The notes under the pieces: generated by a model
What the model saw: only the letters and a program-made list of their open reading frames with translations
The model's database searches: none
What the model was told of the DNA's origin: nothing
Made by a program: the position numbers and the translations under genes
Assembly: GCA_002724215.1 (NCBI GenBank)
Contig: PBOD01000133.1
Span: 22,519-74,264, forward strand
Direction: 5' to 3'
Source: Gemmatimonadota bacterium
Lineage (GTDB): Bacteria; Latescibacterota; UBA2968; UBA8231
DNA length: 51,746 bases
Shown here: one piece after another, positions 38,688-48,900 of the stretch
Layout: each line of letters opens with the position of its first letter
Position numbering within the stretch: position 1 is the stretch's first letter

Positions 38688-39958
38688 ACCACTGCGAAAC
38701 GCTCGACCGCACACAACTCGCGAACCACCAGGTAGCGCGCCTGCAGGCACTGCTCGGTCCCGTGCTGGCATCCAACGCCTTCTACCGCGCCAAATTCAAC
38801 GCGGTGGGTGTATCCAGCCCGGAGGATATCCCCGACTTCGCCGCCTTTCGCCGCCTGCCCATGACCACCCGCGCCGAACTCTCCGCCGACCAGATCGACA
38901 CCCCACCCTACGGCACCAATCTCACCTGTCCGGCAGCGGAATACACCCGCATCCACCAGACCTCGGGCACCACCGGCCAGCGCCTGCGCTGGCTCGACAC
39001 CGCCGCCAGCTGGGACTGGTGGGGACGCTGCTGGGCGCAGGTCTACAGCGGCGCCGGCATCACCGCTGCAGACCGGATTTTCTTCGCTTTCTCCTTCGGG
39101 CCCTTTATCGGCTTTTGGAGCGGCCACGAGGGCGCCCGCCACATGGGCGCACTGATCGTCCCCGGCGGCGGCATGTCGTCGGAACAACGCCTCGACGCCA
39201 TCGTCGAAAACGAAATCACGGCCCTGGTCTGTACCCCGACCTACGCGCTGCATCTGGGCGAAGTCGCGCGCGCCCGCAGCCTCGATCTGGCCGCCAGCAG
39301 CGTCCGCACCACCGTCCACGCCGGCGAGCCGGGTGCCAACCTGCCCGCGACACGCCGAATGCTCGAACAAACCTGGGGCGCCCGCGCCTACGACCACGCC
39401 GGAGCAACAGAGGTCGGCGCCTGGGGCTTCGATTGCCAGGAGCAGTCCGGTCTGCACCTGAATGAAGGCGAGTTTATCTGCGAAGTCATCGACCCCGACA
39501 GCGGCGCGCCCGCCGACGAAGGCGAACTGGTCATCACCAACCTCGGCCGCACCGGGATGCCAGTGATCCGCTATCGCACCGGCGACCGGGTGGCCCTCGA
39601 CCGCCGGCCCTGCGCCTGCGGCCGCAGCTTCCACAGGCTCGCGGGCGGGGTTATCGGCCGCGTCGATGACGCGCTGCTGATCCGCGGGGTGGTCGTCTAC
39701 CCCAGCGCCATCGAAAATGTGGTGCGGCGCTTTCCCGCCGTGGGCGAATTCGCCGTCGATATCCACCGGCGCCAGGCCCTCGACGAACTGGAGCTGCGCG
39801 TCGAACTCAAAAGCGGCGCTACGACCGCCGACGAAATCGCGCAGGCGCTTGCGCACCACCTCGGCCTCCGCGCCGCCGTCGCGGTCGCCGCCCCGGATTC
39901 GCTGCCGCGCTTCGAACTCAAAGCGCGGCGCTTCACCGACCACAGGAGCCCAAAATGA
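38684..39958 (+). CDS. PaaK-like AMP-forming carboxylate--CoA ligase
   Basis: About 424 residues from GTG 38684, which overlaps the receptor stop (GTGA). The adenylate motif TSGTTGQRLRW lies at about 90-100; the usual Lys after TTG-x-P is replaced by the QRLRW stretch. DHAGATEVGAWGF, GRTGMPVIRYRTGD and RRPCACGRSF (a PaaK zinc-like Cys pair) follow. Length equals phenylacetate-CoA ligase. It probably activates an aromatic or short acid and feeds the FAD enzyme encoded next. Confidence 0.8.
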   Translation: MNHCETLDRTQLANHQVARLQALLGPVLASNAFYRAKFNAVGVSSPEDIPDFAAFRRLPMTTRAELSADQIDTPPYGTNLTCPAAEYTRIHQTSGTTGQRLRWLDTAASWDWWGRCWAQVYSGAGITAADRIFFAFSFGPFIGFWSGHEGARHMGALIVPGGGMSSEQRLDAIVENEITALVCTPTYALHLGEVARARSLDLAASSVRTTVHAGEPGANLPATRRMLEQTWGARAYDHAGATEVGAWGFDCQEQSGLHLNEGEFICEVIDPDSGAPADEGELVITNLGRTGMPVIRYRTGDRVALDRRPCACGRSFHRLAGGVIGRVDDALLIRGVVVYPSAIENVVRRFPAVGEFAVDIHRRQALDELELRVELKSGATTADEIAQALAHHLGLRAAVAVAAPDSLPRFELKARRFTDHRSPK

Positions 39959-41190
39959 GCGATGTCATCGTCGTTGGTGGCGGCCCCGCCGGCAGCACCG
40001 TAGCCGCCCTGGTGGCGGAATCCGGACGCGGTGTCCAGATCTTTGAGCGCACGCAATTCCCGCGCTTCGCGATCGGCGAATCGCTGATGCCCGACACCTA
40101 CTGGACCTTCAAGCGGCTCGGTATGCTCGACAAGCTGAAGCAGAGCGCCTTCCCGCGCAAACACAGCGTGCAATTCTTCGGCCAGTCGGGCCGCAGCTCG
40201 GCGCCGTTCTACTTCTCGGACAACAACCCGCACGAAAGCTCGGTGACCTGGCAGGTCCAGCGCGACGAATTCGACGCCATGATGCTGCAAAACGCCGCTG
40301 AGAAGGGCGCGCAGGTGCACCGCGGCGCGCGGGTCTTGGAAGTCCTCTTCGACGGCGATAAGGCCACCGGCGTGCGCGCCAAGCTCGCCGACGGCGCAAC
40401 CCGCGAATTCGCCGCCAGGGTAGTCGTCGATGCCACCGGCCAGAGCGCGTTGATCGGCCGCAAGCTCAAGCTCACCACCCCTGAACCGCAATTGAAAAAG
40501 GGCTCGATCTACACCCATTTCGCCGGCGGGCAGCGCGACGAGGGCATCGACGAGGGCGCAACCCTGATCCTCCACACCGAAAACCGCGACTCCTGGTTCT
40601 GGTACATACCCCTGCCCGACGACAAGGTCTCGGTCGGCGTGGTCGGCGATATGAGCTACTTGCTCCAGGGCCGCAAGGAGGATCCGCAGCAAATCTTCGC
40701 TGAGGAACTCGCCAAATGCGCCCCCATACAGGAGCGGCTGCGCAGCGCCGAACAACTAATGCCGGTGCGGACCACCAAGGACTTCTCCTATCGCGCCAGC
40801 CGCATCGCCGGCGAGGGCTGGGTGCTGGTCGGCGACGCCTTCTGCTTCCTGGATCCCATGTACTCCTCAGGCGTCTACCTCGCCCTCAAGTCGGGCGAGA
40901 TGGCCGCCGACGCCATCGCCGCGGCCTTCGACAAGGACGACTTCTCCGCCGCACAACTGGGCGGGTTCGGCCCCGAATTGATCCGCGGGATGGAAGCGGT
41001 ACGGCGCATGGTCTACGCCTTCTACTCGCAGGACTTCAGCTTCGGTAAATTTCTCAAAAAATACCCCGAGTGCACACAGGGAGTAATCGACGTGCTCAGC
41101 GGCAATCTCTTCAGCGAACATGTCGAGCCGATTTTCGGACCGATGGGCCAGATGTGCCAGATGCCCAACGACACCGCCTTGACGGGATGA
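39955..41190 (+). CDS. Flavin-dependent halogenase-like FAD oxidoreductase
   Basis: A 411-residue FAD protein. GGGPAG (8-13) binds FAD, and GESLMP (41-46) is as in halogenases and their relatives. Lys69 in FPRKHSVQF sits where halogenases carry the catalytic Lys. WFWYIP (214-219) matches the WxWxIP halogenase signature, and GDAFCFLDP is at 293-301. WxWxIP with the Lys favours chlorination or bromination, but related hydroxylases and reductases share parts of this pattern. The ATGA overlap with the ligase suggests the acyl group is modified while activated. No flavin reductase partner is seen. Confidence 0.75.
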   Translation: MSDVIVVGGGPAGSTVAALVAESGRGVQIFERTQFPRFAIGESLMPDTYWTFKRLGMLDKLKQSAFPRKHSVQFFGQSGRSSAPFYFSDNNPHESSVTWQVQRDEFDAMMLQNAAEKGAQVHRGARVLEVLFDGDKATGVRAKLADGATREFAARVVVDATGQSALIGRKLKLTTPEPQLKKGSIYTHFAGGQRDEGIDEGATLILHTENRDSWFWYIPLPDDKVSVGVVGDMSYLLQGRKEDPQQIFAEELAKCAPIQERLRSAEQLMPVRTTKDFSYRASRIAGEGWVLVGDAFCFLDPMYSSGVYLALKSGEMAADAIAAAFDKDDFSAAQLGGFGPELIRGMEAVRRMVYAFYSQDFSFGKFLKKYPECTQGVIDVLSGNLFSEHVEPIFGPMGQMCQMPNDTALTG

Positions 41191-41222
41191 CATCCCCTTG
41201 CCTTTTATAGGCCTATTGCGAA

Positions 41223-41322
41223 CTCCATCAGGCGCCGTGATCCCGCAGGCCGCAGGTGGCGGTTGCACCCACCGCAACGGCCGTCTACCGGTCAAAGACG
41301 CCTGCCACCTCTACTGCTGGAG
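41223..41322 (+). promoter_or_regulatory. Potential structured leader before the DUF3311/symporter genes
   Basis: Several perfect arms are nested in this leader: AGGTGGC/GCCACCT (41254-41260 with 41304-41310), and within it GTTGC/GCAAC (41262-41266 with 41274-41278) and CGTCT/AGACG (41282-41286 with 41296-41300). CTCCA-t-CAG (41223-41231) can pair with the segment 41314-41322 that contains the GGAG ribosome site. A three-way junction masking the start is possible. I recognise no known riboswitch class. Confidence 0.3.
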
Positions 41323-41328
41323 CCTCAA

Positions 41329-41544
41329 TTGACCACGCGCCGCTTGCTCTATCTGGGGCTCTTCGTGCTCTATCTGCTCCACAACGACCTCTGGCTCTGG
41401 GACGACGCCGATCTGGTACTGGGCCTGCCCGTAGGCCTGCTCTACCACGTGGCCTACTGCCTCGCCGCCACCGGGCTGATGGCGCTGCTGGTCAACTACG
41501 CCTGGCCCTCCGAACTCGACGCGGAAGAAGAACGCAGCGCATGA
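41329..41544 (+). CDS. DUF3311-type small membrane protein
   Basis: About 71 residues from TTG 41329, with GGAG 6 bases upstream and no better start in frame. Two transmembrane helices (LLYLGLFVLYLLH and a second from about residue 33, LLYHVAYCLAATGLMALLV) flank a short WLWDDADLV loop, as in DUF3311 proteins. These typically precede a sodium:solute symporter gene and are thought to be accessory subunits. The stop overlaps the symporter start (ATGA). Confidence 0.65.
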   Translation: MTTRRLLYLGLFVLYLLHNDLWLWDDADLVLGLPVGLLYHVAYCLAATGLMALLVNYAWPSELDAEEERSA

Positions 41545-42995
41545 CCACCGCGATCATCCTGGCCTACCTCGGGCTAGTACTCGCCATCGGCATGCTGTCC
41601 AACCGCTTGTTGCGCAGCACCGGCGAGGACTACTTCATCGCCAGCCGCTCGATCGGCCCCTTCCTGCTGCTGATGTCGCTCTTTGGCACCAATATGACCG
41701 CCTTCGCCATTTTGGGCGCCTCGGGCGAGTCCTACCACCGGGGCATCGGCGTCTTTGCACTGATGCCCTCGGCCTCGGCGCTGGTCATACCCGCAGTGTT
41801 CTTTTTTGTCGGCACCCGCGTCTGGGCATTGGGCAAGCGCCACAACTTCCTGACCCAGGTCCAATACTTCCGCCGCCGCTGGGATTCAGACGGGCTGGGC
41901 CTCTTGCTCTTTGTCGCGATGATCGCGCTGCTGATCCCCTACTTGCTGATCGGTGTGATGGGCGGCGGTCTCACGCTGGCCCAGATCACCAAGGGCCAGA
42001 TTCCGCAATGGGCCGGTGGGCTGCTGATCTGTCTGGTGGTGCTGGTCTACGTCAGCTGCGGCGGTATGCGCGGTACCGCCTGGGCCAACGCCTTTCAGAC
42101 CCTGGTATTTATGGTCCTGGGTGCAGTGACCTTTTTCGTTATTGTCGACAAACTCGGCGGCTTTGACCAGGCCCTGGCCACGGTTGCAGCGCAACACCCC
42201 GAACTGCTGATCAGGGGCAACCAGATCAGCCCGCTCAAACTGCTAACGTACACCTGCATTCCACTATCAGTGGGTATGTTTCCCCACCTCTTCACCCACT
42301 GGCTCACCGCCCGCAGCGCCCGCACCTTCCGCTATCCGCTGATTTTGTATCCCCTGTGCATCGCCATCGTCTGGATCCCCAGCGTGCTCCTTGGCATATT
42401 CGGCCACATCGACTTCGCCGGTCTCAAAGGACCCGAGGCCAATTCGATACTGGTCAAGCTGATCGACTTGCACGCCCCCGGCGTCCTCGCCGGACTGCTC
42501 GCCGCCGGGGTTTTTGCCGCGATCATGTCCTCGCTCGACTCACAGGTCCTGTCGATCAGCAATATGTTCACCCAGGACGTAGTGCGTCACTACCGCCGCA
42601 GCCGGACGCTGAGCGAGCGCGAGCAGGTTTTGTGGGGCCGCCTCTTCGTCTTTTTCATCTTCGCCATCACCTACGCGCTGTCGCTGGTCACTGCGCGCAG
42701 CATCTTCTCCCTCGCCATCTGGTCCTTCACCGGCTTCGCCGCGCTCTTCCCGGTGGTCGTCGCCGCGCTGTTCTGGAAGCGCAGCACCAGGGAGGGCGCC
42801 ATCGCCTCAATCATCACCGTCGCAGTGCTGTGGTCCTACTTCTTCTTCCAGGGCTGGCAGGTCCCCGGTTACACCGTCGGCATGACCGGCGCGATGCCCG
42901 TAGCGGTGATTCTGGCCGCCTCGACCGCGGCCATGATCATCGTCTCGCTGTTGACCGAACCGCCCGACGAAGAGATCGTCGCCCAATTCTTCTGA
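41541..42995 (+). CDS. Sodium:solute symporter (SSS) family transporter
   Basis: A 484-residue integral membrane protein with about 12-13 hydrophobic helices of the LeuT fold. The first helix carries LAIGMLSNRLL. The SSS blocks YFIASRSIGPFLLLMSLFGTNMTAF and AAGVFAAIMSSLDSQVLSISNMF contain the second sodium site region. It probably imports a small acid, amino acid or sugar with Na+. The DUF3311 partner is immediately upstream. The substrate is not predictable. Confidence 0.87.
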   Translation: MTTAIILAYLGLVLAIGMLSNRLLRSTGEDYFIASRSIGPFLLLMSLFGTNMTAFAILGASGESYHRGIGVFALMPSASALVIPAVFFFVGTRVWALGKRHNFLTQVQYFRRRWDSDGLGLLLFVAMIALLIPYLLIGVMGGGLTLAQITKGQIPQWAGGLLICLVVLVYVSCGGMRGTAWANAFQTLVFMVLGAVTFFVIVDKLGGFDQALATVAAQHPELLIRGNQISPLKLLTYTCIPLSVGMFPHLFTHWLTARSARTFRYPLILYPLCIAIVWIPSVLLGIFGHIDFAGLKGPEANSILVKLIDLHAPGVLAGLLAAGVFAAIMSSLDSQVLSISNMFTQDVVRHYRRSRTLSEREQVLWGRLFVFFIFAITYALSLVTARSIFSLAIWSFTGFAALFPVVVAALFWKRSTREGAIASIITVAVLWSYFFFQGWQVPGYTVGMTGAMPVAVILAASTAAMIIVSLLTEPPDEEIVAQFF

Positions 42996-42997
42996 AT

Positions 42998-44287
42998 ATG
43001 CGCGTAGCCTATATCGCCGCCGGCGCCGCCGGCATGTACTGCGGCACCTGTATCCACGACAACACCCTCGCCGCCGCGCTCAGGCGCCAGGGCGTCGACG
43101 TGGCGCTGATCCCGACCTACACGCCCTTGCGCACCGACGAGGAAGGCGTGGCGCTCAACCGCGTCTTCTACGGCGGTATCAATGTCTATCTGCAACAGAA
43201 GTGGTCGCTATTCCGCCACACGCCGCGCGCGGTCGATCGCCTGCTCGACAGTCCGCATCTGCTCGGCTCGCTGGGGCGCTTCAGCGCGTCGACCAGCGCC
43301 GCCGATCTGGGGGCTCTCACCGTCTCCGTACTCCAGGGTGAAGAGGGCCGCCAGCACAAGGAACTCGAGCGTCTAGTGGCCTGGCTAAAATCCGACTTCA
43401 AACCCGATGTCGTCCACTTGACCAACGCGATGTTCGCCGGCATGGGGCACCGGCTCAAGCAAGCCTTGTCCGTACCCGTCTTCTGCGGCCTCCAGGGCGA
43501 GGACATCTTCTTAGAACAGCTCATCGAGCCCTTTCGCACCCAGGCCCGCGACATCCTGCGGCAACGGGCAGCCGATATCGATGCCTTCATCGCCCCCTGC
43601 GCCTACTACCAGCACCACATGGCCGACTTTATGCAGTGCGACCCCGAACGCATCCGCGTAGTACCGCTCGGCCTCAACCTCGACGGCCACGGCAAGGCGC
43701 CGGCCAGAGCCGATCGCCCCCGCAGCATCGGCTATCTGGCCCGCATCTGCCCCGAAAAAGGCTTCCACCTGCTCGTAGACGCCTTCAAGATCTTAAAAGA
43801 CCAATCCGACTTCGCCGACCTGCGCTTAGAAGCCGCCGGCTATCTCGGCCCCCGCGACCGGTCCTACTACGCCGCCCAGGAACGGAAAATCCGCTCCTGG
43901 GACCTCTCCGCCACCTTCGCCTACCGCGGCGAAGTAGACCGCGAGCAAAAAATTCAATTCCTCTCCAACCTCGACATCTTCTCCATGCCCACCACCTATG
44001 CCGAACCCAAGGGCCTATCGATCCTCGAAGCCCTGGCCAACGGCACCCCCGTAGTCCAACCCAATCACGGCACCTTCCCCGACCTGATAGCAGCCACCGG
44101 CGGCGGCCTGCTCTTCCGCCCCCATTGCACAGAGGCTCTGGCCGAAAACCTGGCCCGTCTTCTCCGCGACCCATCCCTGTGCCAGCAGCTGGGGCGCAGC
44201 GGCCAAAAAGCCGTTCACGCCAATTACCACGACGACGCCACCGCGCAAGCCACGTACAATATCTACCAACAGTACGCCAATGTCTAG
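42998..44287 (+). CDS. Glycosyltransferase family 4 protein
   Basis: A 429-residue GT-B glycosyltransferase. The C-terminal donor site has GYLARICPEKGFHLLVDAF and the EX7E-like EPKGLSILEAL with NGTPVVQPNHGTFPDLI. The N-terminal GAAGMYCGTCIHDNTLAAAL acceptor segment carries a Cys-x-x-Cys. It starts 3 bases after the symporter stop. It may glycosylate a small metabolite or envelope polymer; there is no sugar-synthesis operon nearby. Confidence 0.87.
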   Translation: MRVAYIAAGAAGMYCGTCIHDNTLAAALRRQGVDVALIPTYTPLRTDEEGVALNRVFYGGINVYLQQKWSLFRHTPRAVDRLLDSPHLLGSLGRFSASTSAADLGALTVSVLQGEEGRQHKELERLVAWLKSDFKPDVVHLTNAMFAGMGHRLKQALSVPVFCGLQGEDIFLEQLIEPFRTQARDILRQRAADIDAFIAPCAYYQHHMADFMQCDPERIRVVPLGLNLDGHGKAPARADRPRSIGYLARICPEKGFHLLVDAFKILKDQSDFADLRLEAAGYLGPRDRSYYAAQERKIRSWDLSATFAYRGEVDREQKIQFLSNLDIFSMPTTYAEPKGLSILEALANGTPVVQPNHGTFPDLIAATGGGLLFRPHCTEALAENLARLLRDPSLCQQLGRSGQKAVHANYHDDATAQATYNIYQQYANV

Positions 44288-44392
44288 TACCTACCCTCGC
44301 TCCCCTGATTTCCGTTTATTACTCCCCGAGCCGTGCGCTAGACGCAGTCCAAAGGCCAGCCCAAAACAACAAAACCGAAAGGACCACCACCC

Positions 44393-44863
44393 ATGACCTG
44401 GCTGATCTTCGCCCTCCTCACCGTCGCCAGCTGGGGCCTCTACGGCGTCCTGCTCCACACCGGCCAACTCGCCATGACCGATCCCGAAAACGGCCGCTAC
44501 AAAGCCTTTCTCTTCGTCGGGCTCGCCTATCTTCTCACCGCCGTCTTCGGGTCCCTCGTCGTGCTCTACTTCAACGGCGCCAACTGGGCCTATCCCGCCA
44601 GGGGCGTCCTCTGGTCCACCGCCGCCGGCATCGCTGGTGCCATCGGCGCGCTGGGCGTCCTGCTCGCCTTCGGCGCCAAGGGATCGCCCACCGTAGTGAT
44701 GTCGATCGTCTTTGCCGGCGCGCCCATCGTCAACGCCGTCTTCGCGACCCTGGCACACCCGCCCGCCGGCGGCTGGGCCGCGGTGCGCTGGCCTTTCGTA
44801 CTCGGCATCGTGCTCGCCGCCCTGGGCGGTTGTCTAGTAACCTTTTTCCGCCCGGGCAACTGA
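44393..44863 (+). CDS. Small EamA/DMT-like integral membrane protein
   Basis: A 156-residue protein with about five hydrophobic helices, starting MTWLIFALLTVASWGLYGVLLHTGQ. The pattern resembles one EamA half-domain (AGIAGAIGALGVLLAFGAKGSPTVVMSIVFAGAPIVNAVFA), which in full DMT transporters is duplicated. A single half implies a dimer or an accessory role. AAAGGA precedes the ATG. The next gene's GTG lies one base past the stop, so the two are coupled. Confidence 0.65.
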   Translation: MTWLIFALLTVASWGLYGVLLHTGQLAMTDPENGRYKAFLFVGLAYLLTAVFGSLVVLYFNGANWAYPARGVLWSTAAGIAGAIGALGVLLAFGAKGSPTVVMSIVFAGAPIVNAVFATLAHPPAGGWAAVRWPFVLGIVLAALGGCLVTFFRPGN

Positions 44864-44864
44864 C

Positions 44865-45275
44865 GTGCCCGCCGCGTTCCGCACCCATCGTCGCGTCGAA
44901 TGGGCCGACACCGACAAAGCCGGCATCGTCCACTTCGCGCGCTTCTTCGTCTTTATCGAAACGGCCGAACACGAATTCTGGCGCTGGCTGGGTCTGAGCG
45001 TACACACAGAAATAGACGGCGATATCATCAGCTGGCCGCGCCTTAGCGCCGACTGCGAGTACTTGCGCCCCGTCTCCTTCGAGGACGAGCTCGACATTCA
45101 CCTGCAGATCGCCAAAATTGGCAACAAATCCCTGAGCTACACCTGTGACTTCTACTGTGCGGGCGAGCCCATCGCCCGCGGTCGGCTCACAATCGCCTGC
45201 TGCGTCTGCAACCCCGGCGAGAAAATCCGCGCCGTCGCCATCCCGGGCCCCATCGCCGCCAAACTCCAGGGCTGA
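44865..45275 (+). CDS. 4HBT-type hotdog acyl-CoA thioesterase
   Basis: A 136-residue thioesterase of the 4-hydroxybenzoyl-CoA/YbgC family. RVEWADTDKAGIVHFARFFVF at 10-30 contains the catalytic Asp17. It starts at GTG 44865 directly after the membrane protein gene, and the ABC ATPase gene begins 3 bases later. It could release the product of one of the two AMP-forming ligases in this window, although that link is only positional. Confidence 0.85.
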   Translation: MPAAFRTHRRVEWADTDKAGIVHFARFFVFIETAEHEFWRWLGLSVHTEIDGDIISWPRLSADCEYLRPVSFEDELDIHLQIAKIGNKSLSYTCDFYCAGEPIARGRLTIACCVCNPGEKIRAVAIPGPIAAKLQG

Positions 45276-45278
45276 GCC

Positions 45279-45953
45279 ATGGCCATCGCCCTCGCCCTGA
45301 GCAACGTCCGCAAGCACTTTAGCCGCGGCGACCAAACGATCGAGATCCTGCGCGGAATTTCCCTGACCGCCGAGGTCGGCCAATCGCTGGCCGTAGTCGG
45401 ACCATCGGGCTCGGGCAAGAGCACCTTGCTGCACCTTCTGGGCACGCTCGAAGCCCCCGACGCGGGCCAGATCGCCATCGGCGGCCAGGATCCCAATGCC
45501 CTGAGCGAACCCGAGCTCGCCCGCTTTCGCAACGAGCACATCGGCTTTGTTTTCCAGCAGCACCACCTGCTGCCCCAGTACTCGGCGTTGGAAAATACCC
45601 TCCTGCCCACGCTGGCTTTTCCCAGTGATCGCGATCACCGACCCCGCGCCCGCGATCTGCTCGCCGCAGTGGGCCTAGCCGGACGCATCGACCACCGCCC
45701 CGGCGAACTTTCCGGTGGCGAGTGCCAGCGAGTGGCGGTCGCCCGCGCGCTAATCAACCGCCCTGGTCTCTTGCTCTGCGACGAGCCCACCGGCAGCCTC
45801 GACCGCCAGACCGCGACGACCGTCGCCGACCTGCTCTTCACTTTGCACCGCGCCGAGGACACCTTGCTCGTCGTCGTCACCCACGATCCCGAACTGGCCG
45901 CCCGCTGCGACCGCCGCCTAGAGCTCAGCGAGGGCTTGTGCGTCGAAGCCTGA
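45279..45953 (+). CDS. ABC transporter ATP-binding protein, LolD/MacB type
   Basis: A 224-residue ATPase. Walker A GPSGSGKST is at 41-49, the Q-loop FQQHHLL at about 92-98, signature LSGGE at 144-148, Walker B LLLCDEP with Asp168/Glu169 at 165-170, and the H-loop at THD. Size and sequence match LolD/FtsE/MacB-type ATPases that drive FtsX-fold permeases. It overlaps the permease gene by 16 bases. Confidence 0.92.
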   Translation: MAIALALSNVRKHFSRGDQTIEILRGISLTAEVGQSLAVVGPSGSGKSTLLHLLGTLEAPDAGQIAIGGQDPNALSEPELARFRNEHIGFVFQQHHLLPQYSALENTLLPTLAFPSDRDHRPRARDLLAAVGLAGRIDHRPGELSGGECQRVAVARALINRPGLLLCDEPTGSLDRQTATTVADLLFTLHRAEDTLLVVVTHDPELAARCDRRLELSEGLCVEA

Positions 45954-48900
45954 TCCACTACTGGCGCGTCCACCTCGGGCTGCTGCTCGGCGCCGGCGTG
46001 GCCGCCACCGCACTGACCGGAGCGCTACTGGTCGGCGACTCGGTGCGCGGCAGCCTGCGCGATCTGGCACTCGACCGCCTGGGGCGCATCGGCTATGCGC
46101 TGACGACCACGCGCTTTTTTCGCGCCGAGCTAGCCACCGGCCAGACCGCCCCCGCAATCCTCCACAACGGCTCCGCCCGCCACGCCGACTCCGGCGCCCG
46201 CGCCGCGCGCGTGCAGATCCAGGGCATCAACGCAAATTTCACCGCGCTCTTCCCACAAGGCGGTAACGCCCTGTGGGCCAATCTGCAAAAACAACCGGGG
46301 CAGACCTTTCCGCCTATCGCCATCAACTCGTCGCTGCAACGCGAGCTCGGCGTCCGGATGGGCGACGCTGTCTTGCTCTCGCTCGCCCGTGAAAGCCAAG
46401 CACACCGCGAGGCGCTCTTCGGCCGCAGCGACGATATTGTCGCCACTCTGCGAACCACCGTCGCCGCGATCCTGCCCGACCGCGGCCCCGGGCGCTTCGG
46501 GTTGCGCCCGCACCAACACCTGCCCCTCAATGCCTATATCGACCTCGGCACATTGCAAGGCGCCTTAGACCAGCGCGGCAAGGTCAACGCCCTGCTGGCC
46601 GCGGTAGACCAGCCATTGGCCGCACCGCAAAAAGCGCTGTCCCGCCGGCTCACTCCCGCCGACTTTGACCTGGCCCTCACCCCCACTGCAAACTATGTCG
46701 CGATTGAGAGCAAGCGCTTTGTCCTCACCGCACCCACCGCTGCGGCGGTGGCAAGCGCCGCAGCCGAGGTCGGCTTGCGCACCAGGCGCTACCTTACCTA
46801 CCTCGCCAACGCCATCGTCGTCAACGGCCAATCGGTTCCCTATTCGACCGTCACCGCCCTCGACGATCCCGCCGGCCTGTATCTGGCGAACGGCCAACCC
46901 GCGCCCGCCCTCGCCGCCGGCGAAATCTACCTCGATGCCTGGACCGCCCGCAATCTGGCGGCGACACCGGGTGATAAGGTATCGCTGTCCTATTATGTCG
47001 TCGGGCCGCGCGAAGAGCTCTCCACCGCCGCGGCCCGCTTCGTCCTCAAGGGCATCGTGCAAATGCGCGGCCTCGCCGTCGATCGCACGCTGACCCCCAA
47101 ATACCCCGGCCTGCAAGACGAGCACGACATCTCCGCCTGGGACGCGCCCTTCCCCATCGACATGGACGCGATTCGCCCCATCGACGAAGCCTATTGGGAC
47201 GACTACGGCGCCGCCCCCAAGGCCTTTGTCTCGGCGCGGGACGGCGAGCGACTCTGGCGCAGCCGCCACGGCGCACTGACCGCGCTGCGCCTCCACCCCG
47301 CGCCGGCTGACCTCGATCCCCTGCGGCAAAGCCTCGTCCAGCGGCTGCCCCGTGGCGATTTAACCTTTCGCCCCGTGCGACAGCAAGCCCTCGCCGCCGC
47401 GAGCGGCGCCACCGATTTCAGCGGCCTCTTTATCGGCTTCAGCTTCTTCCTGATCCTCGCCGCCGCCCTGCTGGTCGTCCTACTGGGCAAATTCAATCTC
47501 GAGCAACGAGTGCGCGAAGTCGGCCTGCTGCTGGCCGTGGGCTATCCGCTCGCCGCAGTGCGCCGCCGCTTCCTCGCCGAGGCCATCACACTGACCGGTC
47601 TCGGTGCCCTGCTCGGCCTGGGCGGTGCCCAACTCTACGCGCACCTGCTGCTGGTCGGTCTGCGCACCTGGTGGCTGGAGGCCGTGGGCACGCCCTTCCT
47701 GCACCTCCACATCCACTGGGTCAGTCTCGGCATCGGCTTTGTCGCCACCCTGTTACTGATCTCCGCGACCCTCTGGCGCAGCATCCGCCACTTTCACCGC
47801 ATCCCCGCCCGCGCCCTACTCGCCGCTCAACTCGACACCCCCGCGCCCACCGCACGCAACCGAGCCCCGGCCCTGGCCGCGTGCGGCCTGGGCCTGGCGC
47901 TCGCTCTGGGTATGGCCGCCGGCTCCGTCGCCGCCACTGCCGCGGTGCCGCTATTTTTCGCTAGCGGGACCGCCGCACTGCTGGCGCTTTTGGCGCTCTT
48001 CACCGCCCGCCTGCGCGTGGCGCAGAGCCGGCCGGGCTCGCGCCGCAGCATGGGTCTGCTCAACAGTGCCCGCAAACCCGGCCGCAGCGCCCTCTGCACC
48101 GCGCTGATCGCCAGCGCCACCTTCGTCATCGTCGCGGTCGGCGCCAATCGCCGCGTCGAGTGGCAAAGCGATCCGGGCGCCGGCGGCTTTCCCCTCATCG
48201 CCGCGGCAGACATCCCCCTGCACGGCGACCTCAATACCACCGACGGCCGCTTTGCCGTCGACCTACCCGCCAACCTGCATGCGCGCTTCTTCCCCTTCCG
48301 CGTATTGCCCGGCGAGGATATAAGTTGTCTCAACCTCTACCAGCCACAGGCCCCGCGCGTCCTCGGCGCACCAGCCGACTTCATCGCCCGCGGCGGTTTT
48401 CCCTTTCAGCGCATACTCGACCCCACACCAGAAGAAGAAACCAATCCCTGGCTGGTACTCCACCGCGACCTCGGCCCGGGCGTAGTCCCCGCCATCGGCG
48501 ACTTCAACTCGACGCAGTGGATCCTGCACAAAAGTCTGGGTGAGGATATACTCATTAGCGACGAAAACGGCGATCCGCTGGCCCTGCGCCTGGTCGCCCT
48601 GGTCAAGGGCAGCCTCTTCCAGGGCGAACTGCTCATCGCCGAAGACCGCTTCACCACCCACTTTCCCGCCCGCAGCGGCTACGGCCACTTCCTGATCGAG
48701 ACCGACGCGCCCGACAGCCTGGCCGCGACACTGGAAAAAGCACTCGCGCCCTACGGCCTCGACGCCACGTTGAGCGCGGCGCGACTCCAGGCCTTCCACG
48801 CCATCGAAAACACCTATCTCGCTACCTTCCAAACCCTCGGTGGTCTCGGCCTCGTGCTCGGCACGCTGGGGCTGGGCATACTCCTGCTCCGCAATGCCCT

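Noticed and set aside
38684-45275. An aryl polyene or flexirubin-type biosynthetic cluster (ligase, halogenase-like FAD enzyme, glycosyltransferase, 4HBT thioesterase)
   Set aside because: No ketosynthase, acyl carrier protein, 3-hydroxyacyl dehydratase or ammonia-lyase gene is present in the window.
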